DNA of 64,000 nucleotides, taken from assembly GCA_963830565.1 (NCBI GenBank), contig CAWHMO010000011.1, positions 62,001 to 126,000 on the forward strand. Reading direction: 5' to 3'. Under the pieces are notes generated by a model. The model was not told where the DNA came from. It ran no database searches and saw only the letters and a list, made by a program, of their open reading frames with translations. Below are positions 52,317 through 59,976 of the stretch, piece after piece (the stretch's first letter is position 1; the number at the start of each line of letters is the position of its first letter). The stretch comes from DATFDN01 sp963830565 (GTDB lineage Bacteria; Pseudomonadota; Alphaproteobacteria; Acetobacterales; Acetobacteraceae). A program made the position numbers and the translations under genes.

Positions 52317-54740
52317 ATGCGGGCGACCTGGCTTACAGAGGCTTACGGAGTGTTGCTGGCTTTTGCGCTCGCGCTCGGCGTGTCGGGTCCGGCTGTCGCG
52401 GCGGCCCCGGCCCCGGCAGCGCCCGCCTGGCCCAACCACATGACGGTGGATGGAGCGAGCGTCACGGTCTATCAGCCGCAAGCGATCAGCTGGCCCGACC
52501 ACAAGACGCTGACCGCCCGCGCGGCCGTGGCGATCACCCCGCCAGGCCAGAAGACGCCGATCCTCGGCACCGTCGACGTGTCCCTCGACACCCAGACCGA
52601 TCTCGCGACCCGAACCGTGATCGTTTCCGATGCGAAGCTGGACGCCTCGCACTTCCCCACCCTGGACACCGGGAAGGCCGCGCAGCTTGAGGAGAGGATC
52701 AAGGCGGCGCTGCCAAATCTGCATACGAAACCCGTTCCCCTGGATGCGGTGCTGCTCAGCCTCAAGGAAAAGCCGGAGGCAAAGTCGGTCGCGGTGGACA
52801 ACGCCCCGCCGGTGATCTTCCACAGCGAACGGCCGGCGAGCCTGGTCGTGTTCGATGGCGAGCCCGTGCTCGCACCGGCCGGGCATTCCGGGCTGTCCTT
52901 CGCGGTGAACACCAACTGGGGCGTGTTCAGCGACGGCAAGGATTGGTACCTGCTCAATAACGGGATTTGGTTTGCCGCCCCGGCCGCCACCGGCCCCTAT
53001 TCACCGACCGCCAAGCTGCCGCCGGCGTTCAACGCCATCCCGAGCGATGCGAATTTCGCCGACGTGCGCAGCCACATTCCGCCACACGCCGCCAACCCCG
53101 CGGACGCGCCGACGATCTTCGTCAGCACCAAGCCGGCCGAGATCATCGTGACCGTCGGCCCGCCGCAACTCGCGCCGGTGGCGGGCACCGCCCTGCAGGT
53201 GGTCAGGAATACCGCCAGCACCTTGTTCTTCGACCCGGCGCAGAAGCGATTCTACTACCTGATCTCCGGCCGATGGTTCGCCGCGCCAGGCCTCGACGGC
53301 CCCTGGGTCTTCGCCACCGACGATCTGCCGCCGGACTTCGCGCTGATCCAGCCGGACGGGCCAAGCGGGCAGGTACTCGCCTCGGTTCCGAACACCGCAC
53401 AGGCGCAGGAGGCCGTGTTGCAGGCACAGGTCCCGCAGCAGGCGACACTGCAGCGCAACCGCGCCAAGCCGAGCGTCGTCTATGTAGGAGCGCCGCAGTT
53501 CAAGCCTGTTCCCGGCACACCGATCCAGTACGCGACGAACACCATCAACGATGTGCTGGAGGTGAACGGCAAGTTTTACGCCTGCTACCAGGGTGCCTGG
53601 TTCGTCGCCGCCTCGCCGACCGGGCCATGGGTGCTGGCCGACAGCATACCGCCGGTGATCTACACGATCCCGCCCAGCTTCCCGCTCTACAACGTCACCT
53701 ACGTCACGGTCCGCGCGTCGGCGCCCGCCACCGTCACCTATGCCTACACCGCCGGATACATGATGGCCTATCCCACGGCGGGCGTGGTGGTCTACGGCAC
53801 TGGCTACTACTATCCGCCGGTGGTGGTTCCGGGACCGGTGCCGGCCTACCTGCCCTACCCCTACTCCTATGCGGGTAACGTCTCCTACAACTCGGCGACC
53901 GGGGTCTGGACGCGCGGCGGCACCGTGTACGGTCCATATGGCGGCACGGCAACCGGGGGCAGCTACTACAACTCGACCACCGGCGCATGGGCGCGCGGCG
54001 GCGCGGTCTATGGGCCCAATGGCGGCGCCGGCGCCTGGTCGGCTTACAACCCCTCCACCGGGAGCTATGCGCGCGGCAGCGCCTCCTGGAACGCGAACGG
54101 CGGCAGCGCGAACGGAAGCTTCTACAACGCCCGCACCGGCGTCTCCGGCTCCACCAACCAGAACTACAACGCGTACCAACGCTGGGGCTCCAGCGTCGCC
54201 ACCGGCCCGAATCAGACCGTGCACACCCAGAGCGCCAGTAACGCCCAGGGCTCCGTAGGCGGGTTCCGCTCGACCAGCGGCGCGCAAGGTGCTGGCTATA
54301 CCGGCGTGAACGGCAACCACGGCGGCGCGGTCAGAACCGCCAATGGCGACGTGTATGCCGGACGGGACGGCAACGCCTACCAGCACACATCGAGCGGCTG
54401 GTCGAAATGGGGCAACGGCGGGTGGCAGCCGGTGCAGTCGCCGGCCTCATCGAGCGGCGGCCAGCGAACGCAGAGCGCTGCGCGCGCGCCTTCCACGCAG
54501 ACGCAAGCCGCGACGCTCGGCGGCAGTCAAGGCGCGCAGAGCCGCTACCAGAATCGCGGTGCATCCACAGGCGCCGGCGGCAGCTACGCCGGACACCTGG
54601 ACAGTGCCAGCTATCAGCAGCTTGAGCAGGACCGACAGGCGAGGACGACGGGCGCGCAGCGGCAGTTCGGCGCCCAGCGTCAGGCAGGAGCCGGTGGCGG
54701 TGGTCGCAGTTTCGGCGGCGGCGGGCGATTCAGGCGATGA
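52317..54740 (+). CDS. Large secreted repeat protein with W-F/GPW modules and Gly-rich tail
   Basis: 807 aa. ATG 52317 is preferred over 52293 because AGGA lies upstream. Signal peptide GVLLAFALALGVSGPAVAAA. Residues ~190-450 contain three related modules ending in the same style: WYLLNNGIWFAAPAATGPYS, FYYLISGRWFAAPGLDGPWV and FYACYQGAWFVAASPTGPWV. Residues ~500-590 are Tyr/Gly-rich with repeats such as TGVWTRGGTVYGPYGG and TGAWARGGAVYGPNGG. The tail is Gln/Gly/Ser-rich. Similar proteins are annotated as carbohydrate-binding family V/XII-like, but function is unknown. It follows the channel gene closely. Confidence 0.75.
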   Translation: MRATWLTEAYGVLLAFALALGVSGPAVAAAPAPAAPAWPNHMTVDGASVTVYQPQAISWPDHKTLTARAAVAITPPGQKTPILGTVDVSLDTQTDLATRTVIVSDAKLDASHFPTLDTGKAAQLEERIKAALPNLHTKPVPLDAVLLSLKEKPEAKSVAVDNAPPVIFHSERPASLVVFDGEPVLAPAGHSGLSFAVNTNWGVFSDGKDWYLLNNGIWFAAPAATGPYSPTAKLPPAFNAIPSDANFADVRSHIPPHAANPADAPTIFVSTKPAEIIVTVGPPQLAPVAGTALQVVRNTASTLFFDPAQKRFYYLISGRWFAAPGLDGPWVFATDDLPPDFALIQPDGPSGQVLASVPNTAQAQEAVLQAQVPQQATLQRNRAKPSVVYVGAPQFKPVPGTPIQYATNTINDVLEVNGKFYACYQGAWFVAASPTGPWVLADSIPPVIYTIPPSFPLYNVTYVTVRASAPATVTYAYTAGYMMAYPTAGVVVYGTGYYYPPVVVPGPVPAYLPYPYSYAGNVSYNSATGVWTRGGTVYGPYGGTATGGSYYNSTTGAWARGGAVYGPNGGAGAWSAYNPSTGSYARGSASWNANGGSANGSFYNARTGVSGSTNQNYNAYQRWGSSVATGPNQTVHTQSASNAQGSVGGFRSTSGAQGAGYTGVNGNHGGAVRTANGDVYAGRDGNAYQHTSSGWSKWGNGGWQPVQSPASSSGGQRTQSAARAPSTQTQAATLGGSQGAQSRYQNRGASTGAGGSYAGHLDSASYQQLEQDRQARTTGAQRQFGAQRQAGAGGGGRSFGGGGRFRR

Positions 54741-54771
54741 GTTAAAGCGTGCAACAGTCCAGGAGGCTTTA

Positions 54772-55227
54772 ATGAAAGTATCGTTCTTCGTATCCGCAGC
54801 ACTTGCCGCCACCGCGCTCGCCGGCGTGGCCTCAGCCCAGCAGCCCAGCCAGGCGCAGCTCAACGCCATCCGGCAGTCCTGCCGCGCCGACTACCAGGCG
54901 CACTGCGCCACCGTCCCGACTGGCGGGCAGGCGGCGCTGCAGTGCCTGCAACAGAACGCCGCCAGCCTGTCGCCGCCCTGCCAGCAATCCCTCGCCGCGA
55001 TCGGCGGCGGCGGCGGCACTCCGCCGCGGGCAGCGATGGCGGCACCCGCCCCGTCGACGCGCCAGGAAGCGGCCGTGCTGCGCCAGTCCTGTGCAATGGA
55101 CTACCGCACACTCTGCCGCGGCATTCGCCCCGGCGGCGGCCGTGCCCTCGCCTGCCTGAAGGACAACAGTGCTTCGCTATCCCCGAGGTGCCAGAATGCC
55201 CTGATGGCCGCGCGATCCGCACGGTAG
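54772..55227 (+). CDS. Secreted Cys-rich repeat protein
   Basis: 151 aa, signal peptide MKVSFFVSAALAATALAGVA cleaved near ASA-QQ. The mature part has two copies of a four-Cys module: RQSCRADYQAHCATVP..ALQCLQQN..LSPPCQQ and RQSCAMDYRTLCRGIRP..ALACLKDN..LSPRCQN. This is the cysteine-rich repeat of periplasmic proteins of unknown role. A perfect AGGAGG precedes the ATG. It ends the plus-strand run that began with the RND pump. Confidence 0.85.
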   Translation: MKVSFFVSAALAATALAGVASAQQPSQAQLNAIRQSCRADYQAHCATVPTGGQAALQCLQQNAASLSPPCQQSLAAIGGGGGTPPRAAMAAPAPSTRQEAAVLRQSCAMDYRTLCRGIRPGGGRALACLKDNSASLSPRCQNALMAARSAR

Positions 55228-55292
55228 GTGCTGCGGACCGGGCGGATTCAGCCGTACCCGGATAGCCCGACGGGTGCTCGGGGAGGGCTTCG

Positions 55293-55535
55293 ATGGCCGG
55301 ACAGGAGCTTGTCAGCGATGCGAGAAATGCGCAGGCGCTTGAGATGCAACAGGCGCTCTTTAGTCAGATCATTCCGGATAAATTGCGGGCGCCGCTCCCG
55401 CCGCTCTTGAGGGAACCGCAGGCGCTCACTCGCAAGACCTATCTGGTCTATAACCAGTTCCTGCGGAACTACACGCAATCGCAGGACGCGGAAACGCCAC
55501 TTCCGAGCCTAATAGGGTTCGGCAAGGAGTTCTGA
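55293..55535 (+). CDS. 80-aa hypothetical protein
   Basis: Starts at ATG 55293 behind GGGGAGGG. Sequence MAGQELVSDARNAQALEMQQ then ALFSQIIPDKLRAPLPPLLR. It is helical and hydrophilic with no Cys, signal or membrane segment. The last 110 bases are antisense to the 3' end of the convergent gene ending at 55426, whose own tail looks non-conserved. I think this gene is real, but it has no recognised family. Confidence 0.5.
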   Translation: MAGQELVSDARNAQALEMQQALFSQIIPDKLRAPLPPLLREPQALTRKTYLVYNQFLRNYTQSQDAETPLPSLIGFGKEF

Positions 55536-56745
55536 ACAGGCCAAGAGCATGCTCCGGGCCGGCGAGGATTTCGGCCAGGCGCAACCGATCGACCTGCGTG
55601 AGCGCGACACTGTCCGGCATCGAGAACACTTGCTCGGCGGCCTGCCGCAGCGCCTGATCGTATGAAGCGGCGGCGCCGAGCTGGCGCGCTGCCATCTCGA
55701 ACCGGCGCAGGTCGCGGGCGCTTGCCTCCAGCGTCAGAGCCAGGGGCGCGCCCTCGCCGGGTGAGGGTTGCGTGGGCACGGTCAGCCAATGCGCCAGCGT
55801 GGTCGCGAACCGATCCCGCGACCGCGCATCGAGCGCCCCGCGAACGGCGTCAAGACGCTCGCGCCGCAGCGGTCCGGCGTTCCGCCCGAGACCGTCGAGC
55901 AGGAGCACCGCCCGCTCCACCGCTTCGGCCGCATCCGGCAGCGGCGCGGCGCCGACCTCCGCGCCGACCGCGCTATCCATCTGTCCGAGTGCCGCGTCAA
56001 CGGCATGTTGCGCGGGGATCGGTGCCGAGCTTGCGTTGGATTTGCCGAGCGCGGTCAGTGCCAGGAGGATGTCCGCGCTTGCCTGCGGGAGCTTGGTGAG
56101 GAGAACTGCGCCAAGCATCCCGCATGCCCCCGGACCGTCGGGAAGCGCCGCCGCCAGCACATGTTCCAGCTCTGCCGCGGTCGGCGGCAGCCTTTCCGGA
56201 TCTCGCTCGCACCACGCCTCGATTTCGCTTGCCACGGCAAGCACTGCCGTGATCGCCGAGCGGATCGGATGGAACAGGGCGGGCGGCAGCCCGGCGCCGG
56301 TCCAGGCGGGGGGAGGCGGGCTGTCCGCAGCCAGCCGCAGGACCTCGGAGGCCGGCTTCCACAACATCTCGCCGATCCGCGCGACCGCGGGTGGGTTGCC
56401 GTCGGGTGTCCCCGCGATCGCCGCCTCGAGGGTACTCATCCTGAAACCGAGGCCGGCGCGCACGATCTGCTCGATCGGCTCAAGGGCGGTGCGCGGCAGG
56501 GTTGATGTCCGCTCCTGCCACGAGACGGCGGCCACAATCACCGGATCGAGCGGCGTGAAGAGCACGCGGCCGAAGCGGAGCCTGCGTGCGGGCCGCAAGC
56601 GCAGTAGGCGCGCCCGCAGGGGCGCGATCAGCGCGTCGGCCGCGCCGCGCGCCTGCATGGCATCCACAAGCGCGACGATCTGGGCAACCTGCTCGTCGCG
56701 AGCCGCCGCCAGGGTATTCGCGACCTGCCGTACCGTGTCGGCCAT
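55426..56745 (-). CDS. 439-aa unknown helical protein
   Basis: Starts at ATG 56745 (MADTVRQVANTLAAARDEQV), just after the upstream gene stop at 56756. It is almost entirely helical and Ala/Leu-rich, with no signal peptide or membrane helix, for example RLLRLRPARRLRFGRVLFTP and VLFHP-like turns. The final ~35 residues (FRTPCRTLLGSEVAFPRPAI and on) look non-conserved, so the true end may have been lost through a frame change. I recognise no domain. The close neighbour at 56756-57907 probably works with it. Confidence 0.6.
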   Translation of the reverse strand: MADTVRQVANTLAAARDEQVAQIVALVDAMQARGAADALIAPLRARLLRLRPARRLRFGRVLFTPLDPVIVAAVSWQERTSTLPRTALEPIEQIVRAGLGFRMSTLEAAIAGTPDGNPPAVARIGEMLWKPASEVLRLAADSPPPPAWTGAGLPPALFHPIRSAITAVLAVASEIEAWCERDPERLPPTAAELEHVLAAALPDGPGACGMLGAVLLTKLPQASADILLALTALGKSNASSAPIPAQHAVDAALGQMDSAVGAEVGAAPLPDAAEAVERAVLLLDGLGRNAGPLRRERLDAVRGALDARSRDRFATTLAHWLTVPTQPSPGEGAPLALTLEASARDLRRFEMAARQLGAAASYDQALRQAAEQVFSMPDSVALTQVDRLRLAEILAGPEHALGLFRTPCRTLLGSEVAFPRPAIACSSAGTGYRPDRSCE

Positions 56746-56755
56746 CTCCGCCCGC

Positions 56756-57907
56756 TCAGACCGCCATTGCCCGCAATGCCTCATTGCGGGTCACTCGTTC
56801 GAACAGCAGGCCGGTTCGCCAATCCTCGTTCTGCCGCACGCTCTTGCGGAACCGCCAAGTAACATCGGTGTCGACTTGCGTGCCGACCCAATCGGACGTT
56901 TCGCGGGGCAGCACGGGGACGAGCAGGGCCATCTCCAGCAGCGCACTCCGCCGGCCGGACTCCCCGCTCGCGTCATGCCAGAGCAGACAGATCTGCTCCC
57001 ATCCGTCCAGCAGCCACTCCGGGCGAGCCATCACGGCGCGCAGGGGGTCGGGCGCCGAGGCCCAATCCCGCAGCAAGCCGGGCATGGTCTCCACCAGCCC
57101 ATGCGCATCTGCCAGCGTCCGTTCGGCGCAGCCGACCGTCAGATCGGCGACGACGCCGATCATCTCGGCTTGTGCCGCGCTATCGCCCACGTGCTCCCTG
57201 CTCCAGCCGAGCATATCCGCGCGAAGCCGCGACACGGCTTTGAGCAGCCGCATGACCCGAGGCATTGGCTTCTGGCGCGGGGCGCCGATCCCAGCAAATG
57301 CCTCTGCAAGCTGTTCGAGCGCCTCCGCGACCGCATCTGGGTGACGGCCAATTCTCGGCCCGATGCATGCCACCGCGTGCTGGGCGCGCTGCTCCAGCTC
57401 GGCCGGGCGGAGGCGCTCGACCGACAGACCGCCCAGCTCCGCCGGGTCGACCTGCTCGACCAGCGCGAGGAGCAGAAGAAAGTTCGCGATCAGCCGGTCC
57501 TCGCGATCACCCTTCGCGGCCGTGCCCGCCGCGGCCTGCGCGGTCCGCCCGGCCAGTCCCTCGGCGGCGATCTCGCCCGCGACCTGCCGCATAGCGGCGG
57601 GGGTCACGCTGCGCAACGCGGCGATGCGCTCGCTTAGCAGCGTGTCATGCACGGTTGGCCGGCAGAGCTGGCAGACGCCGGCCCACGGCAGGATGTACAC
57701 ACCCCTCCCGCCCGAAGGATTGGGCACGAGGATCTCCAACCCGCCGCGCTCCGCTGGCCGGGCACGGGCACCTTGCAGGGCGGGGGTGGTGAACGGAACC
57801 GCCACGCCGCGCTCCAGGAACGTGGTCGGATGGTACGCCTGCGTCAGCGGCAGATCGGGCGAGGACTGGAGAGAGGCGACCTGATCGGCGGGCATGGGCC
57901 TCATCAT
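56756..57907 (-). CDS. 383-aa unknown protein with CxxC motif
   Basis: Starts around ATG 57907 (ATGATGAGG; ATG 57895 is an alternative). N-terminal ~70 residues are extended, with VYILPWAGVCQLCRPTVHDT carrying a Cys-x2-Cys near residue 75. The rest is helical: RLIANFLLLLALVEQVDPAE, MRLLKAVSRLRADMLGWSRE and GQICLL-like segments. No signal peptide. Its stop lies 10 bases before the start of the downstream unknown gene, so the two are co-transcribed. Possible metal or redox use of the CxxC is speculative. Confidence 0.6.
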   Translation of the reverse strand: MMRPMPADQVASLQSSPDLPLTQAYHPTTFLERGVAVPFTTPALQGARARPAERGGLEILVPNPSGGRGVYILPWAGVCQLCRPTVHDTLLSERIAALRSVTPAAMRQVAGEIAAEGLAGRTAQAAAGTAAKGDREDRLIANFLLLLALVEQVDPAELGGLSVERLRPAELEQRAQHAVACIGPRIGRHPDAVAEALEQLAEAFAGIGAPRQKPMPRVMRLLKAVSRLRADMLGWSREHVGDSAAQAEMIGVVADLTVGCAERTLADAHGLVETMPGLLRDWASAPDPLRAVMARPEWLLDGWEQICLLWHDASGESGRRSALLEMALLVPVLPRETSDWVGTQVDTDVTWRFRKSVRQNEDWRTGLLFERVTRNEALRAMAV

Positions 57908-57930
57908 GTCCCGACCGGGTGAAGGAAGGA

Positions 57931-58590
57931 TTACGGGCGTGATGCGGCCAGGTCGTCGAGCGCCGGGCGCCGAGTGACGTAGCGCCAATGGTGCCATAGC
58001 AGCCGCGCCGCCAATCCCCGCGCCGGGCGCCACGCCTCGGCGAGTGCCTGGAGCGCCTTGGGGCCTGGCCGAGCGGGCAAGCCCTTCAGGTCCGCGGCGG
58101 CGGCGGCCAGCGCCAGGTCCCCCGAGGGGAAGACGTCGCTCCGACCCAAAGCAAAAAGCAGGTAGACCTCCGCGCTCCAGCGGCCCATGCCGCGCACCGA
58201 AGCGATCGCGGCGACGGCGTCCTCGTCGGCCATTGCCTCCAGCGCCCGTGCCGTGAGCCGGCCCTCGGCGAAGGCGGCGGCGAGGGCGCGCGCGTGGGCA
58301 GCCTTGGGGCGCGACAGCCCGGCCGCGCGCAACGCCTCCTCCCTCAGGTCGAGCAGTCCGGACGGCTCCAGGGCGCCGGGCAGGAGGGCCACCCGCCCCC
58401 AGATCGCCGCCGCCGCCTGGTTGCTGATCTGCTGGGCGACAATCGCTTGCAGAAGCCCTGGGAACCCTGGCGCGCGGACTCGCCACGGCAGCGGGCCGGC
58501 GCGCAACTCGATGCCGGCCAGATCCGGGTCGCGCGCGACCAGCACATCGAGCGCCGCGCGCGCCGTGGGCGGGGGATGCGGGAAATCCAC
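57931..58590 (-). CDS. DNA-3-methyladenine glycosylase II (HhH-GPD, AlkA-type)
   Basis: 219 aa, starting at GTG 58590. HhH-GPD fold: GLLQAIVAQQISNQAAAAIW (~res 45-64), the hairpin AIASVRGMGRWSAEVYLLFA (~129-148), and the catalytic Asp in VFPSGDLAL (~153-161). It excises alkylated purines in base excision repair. It lacks the N-terminal domain of E. coli AlkA, as do many bacterial versions. Independent of the two neighbouring unknown genes. Confidence 0.9.
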   Translation of the reverse strand: MDFPHPPPTARAALDVLVARDPDLAGIELRAGPLPWRVRAPGFPGLLQAIVAQQISNQAAAAIWGRVALLPGALEPSGLLDLREEALRAAGLSRPKAAHARALAAAFAEGRLTARALEAMADEDAVAAIASVRGMGRWSAEVYLLFALGRSDVFPSGDLALAAAAADLKGLPARPGPKALQALAEAWRPARGLAARLLWHHWRYVTRRPALDDLAASRP

Positions 58591-58605
58591 ACCCCCTTTA
58601 GCCGA

Positions 58606-59094
58606 TCACCCGACGCGCGTGATACGCCCGGTGTCCTGATCGATCGCGAACTTGGCGATCATGGTTCCATCCGAGGTGGCGTAGGCGAACGTCACCTGAT
58701 GGTCCTGGCCCGGCTGGACCTGGGCCACCTTCCAGTCGTGATTGCCGTTCCACAGCAGGATGGCCTGCGCTATCTGCTGCACGTCCGCCGGCGAGAGATG
58801 CTTGTCCGGCTGCGGCGCGAACAGGCCGAACGTGCCGGGTGCAAACGGCATCCCGCGCCCGCGCTCGCCAGGTCCGCGCTCGCCAGGTCCGCGCTCACCG
58901 TGATGGCGGTGCCACCAGCCCATGCGCATCTCATGCGGGCCGCGTGGCTGGGGGGTGGGCTGGGCGTCGGTGTCCGATGGGGCGGTGGCACTGGGCGGTG
59001 GCGTCTGCGACGCGTTCTGGGCAAGCGCCGCGGTCCCGCTAGCGGCGGCGCCGGCCAGGGACAGGGCAGCGGCAACGAGCATGGTCTTTCGCAT
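58606..59094 (-). CDS. Secreted PepSY-like protein
   Basis: 162 aa. Signal peptide MRKTMLVAAALSLAGAAASG ending near ALA-QN. A Pro/Ser/Thr linker and a His/Arg/Gly segment with GERGP repeats come next, then a ~65-residue C-terminal domain (ADVQQIAQAILLWNGNHDWK, DQDTGRITRVG) of PepSY-like type. GGGAGACC precedes the ATG at 59094. It is divergent from the response regulator, 154 bases away, so it may be a target or sensor partner of that two-component system. Confidence 0.7.
   Translation of the reverse strand: MRKTMLVAAALSLAGAAASGTAALAQNASQTPPPSATAPSDTDAQPTPQPRGPHEMRMGWWHRHHGERGPGERGPGERGRGMPFAPGTFGLFAPQPDKHLSPADVQQIAQAILLWNGNHDWKVAQVQPGQDHQVTFAYATSDGTMIAKFAIDQDTGRITRVG
58861..58897 (-). repeat. 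15-bp tandem repeat inside the PepSY-like gene
   Basis: gcgctcgccaggtcc occurs at 58861-58875 and again at 58876-58890, followed by a partial third copy. It encodes GERGP units. The repeat keeps the frame, so copy number can change without breaking the gene. Confidence 0.8.
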
Positions 59095-59248
59095 TGTCGG
59101 GTCTCCCGATGGCATTTGGTGTGGGGACTTCGCCACAGGGCCAAGATGGCCCCCCCGCGTTGCGGCCCGCCTTCGGGAACGCGACGAAGTGCAACGGAGT
59201 GCAACACGCCCTGACGTGGCCGGGGCGGCTGGTTATATCCTTTCCGTC

Positions 59249-59968
59249 ATGGAGCAGACGCCGCACATCCTGGTGGTGGACGATGACCGGGAAATCCGCG
59301 ACCTCCTGGCGCGCTTCCTGGAGCGGCATCAGATGCGGGTCACGGCGGTGCGCGACGCCCGCGAGGCGCGCCGCGCCTGGGCAGCGGGGCATTACCGGCT
59401 TGTGGTGCTCGACCTGATGCTGCCGGGCGAAAGCGGTCTCGACCTGGCGCGCTGGTTGCGCGGCCAGTCCAATGTGCCGATCGTGATGCTCACCGCGATG
59501 GGCGAGGAGACCGACCGCATCATCGGGCTGGAGCTCGGCGCCGACGATTACATGCCCAAGCCGTTCAACCCGCGCGAATTGCTGGCCCGCATCCGCGCGG
59601 TGCTGCGCCGTGCCGGCGAGCAGACCGAGAAACGATCCGATTCCGCCGGACGCAGCCTTCGCTTCGGCGGCTGGGTTCTGGAGCCCGCCCGCCGTCGGCT
59701 GCTGAACCCCGATGGGGCCGAGGTCGCGCTGACCGGCGGCGAATACGACCTGCTGGTGGCGTTGCTCGAACGGCCCAACCGGGTGCTGACCCGCGACATG
59801 CTGCTCGATCTGCTGCGCGGCCGCCAGGCCGGCCCGTTCGATCGCGCGATCGATGTCGCGGTCAGCCGGCTGCGCCGCAAGCTGGAGGACGACGGGCGCA
59901 ACGCGCAACTCATCAAGACAGTGCGGGGCGGCGGCTACGTGCTCGCCGCCACGGTCGAGCGGCTATAG
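59249..59968 (+). CDS. OmpR-family response regulator
   Basis: 239 aa. Receiver: VVDDDREIRDLLARFL, the phospho-acceptor in VVLDLMLPGESGLDLARW (~res 50-67), VMLTAMGEE, and the Lys in GADDYMPKPFNPRELLARI (~99-117). Winged-helix DNA-binding domain: ALTGGEYDLLVALLERPNRV and the ending RAIDVAVSRLRRKLEDDGRN plus IKTVRGGGYVL. The histidine kinase gene follows 8 bases later. A divergent PepSY-like gene lies upstream and shares the control region. Confidence 0.95.
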   Translation: MEQTPHILVVDDDREIRDLLARFLERHQMRVTAVRDAREARRAWAAGHYRLVVLDLMLPGESGLDLARWLRGQSNVPIVMLTAMGEETDRIIGLELGADDYMPKPFNPRELLARIRAVLRRAGEQTEKRSDSAGRSLRFGGWVLEPARRRLLNPDGAEVALTGGEYDLLVALLERPNRVLTRDMLLDLLRGRQAGPFDRAIDVAVSRLRRKLEDDGRNAQLIKTVRGGGYVLAATVERL

Positions 59969-59976
59969 ACCGCCGC

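Noticed and set aside
53001..54386. 461-aa minus-strand Gly/Val/Arg-rich frame
   Set aside because: Antisense shadow of the large W/GPW repeat protein.
58922..59248. N-terminal extension of the OmpR-type regulator
   Set aside because: Upstream in-frame sequence is antisense to the PepSY-like gene and non-homologous; the receiver starts at MEQTPHILVVDDD.
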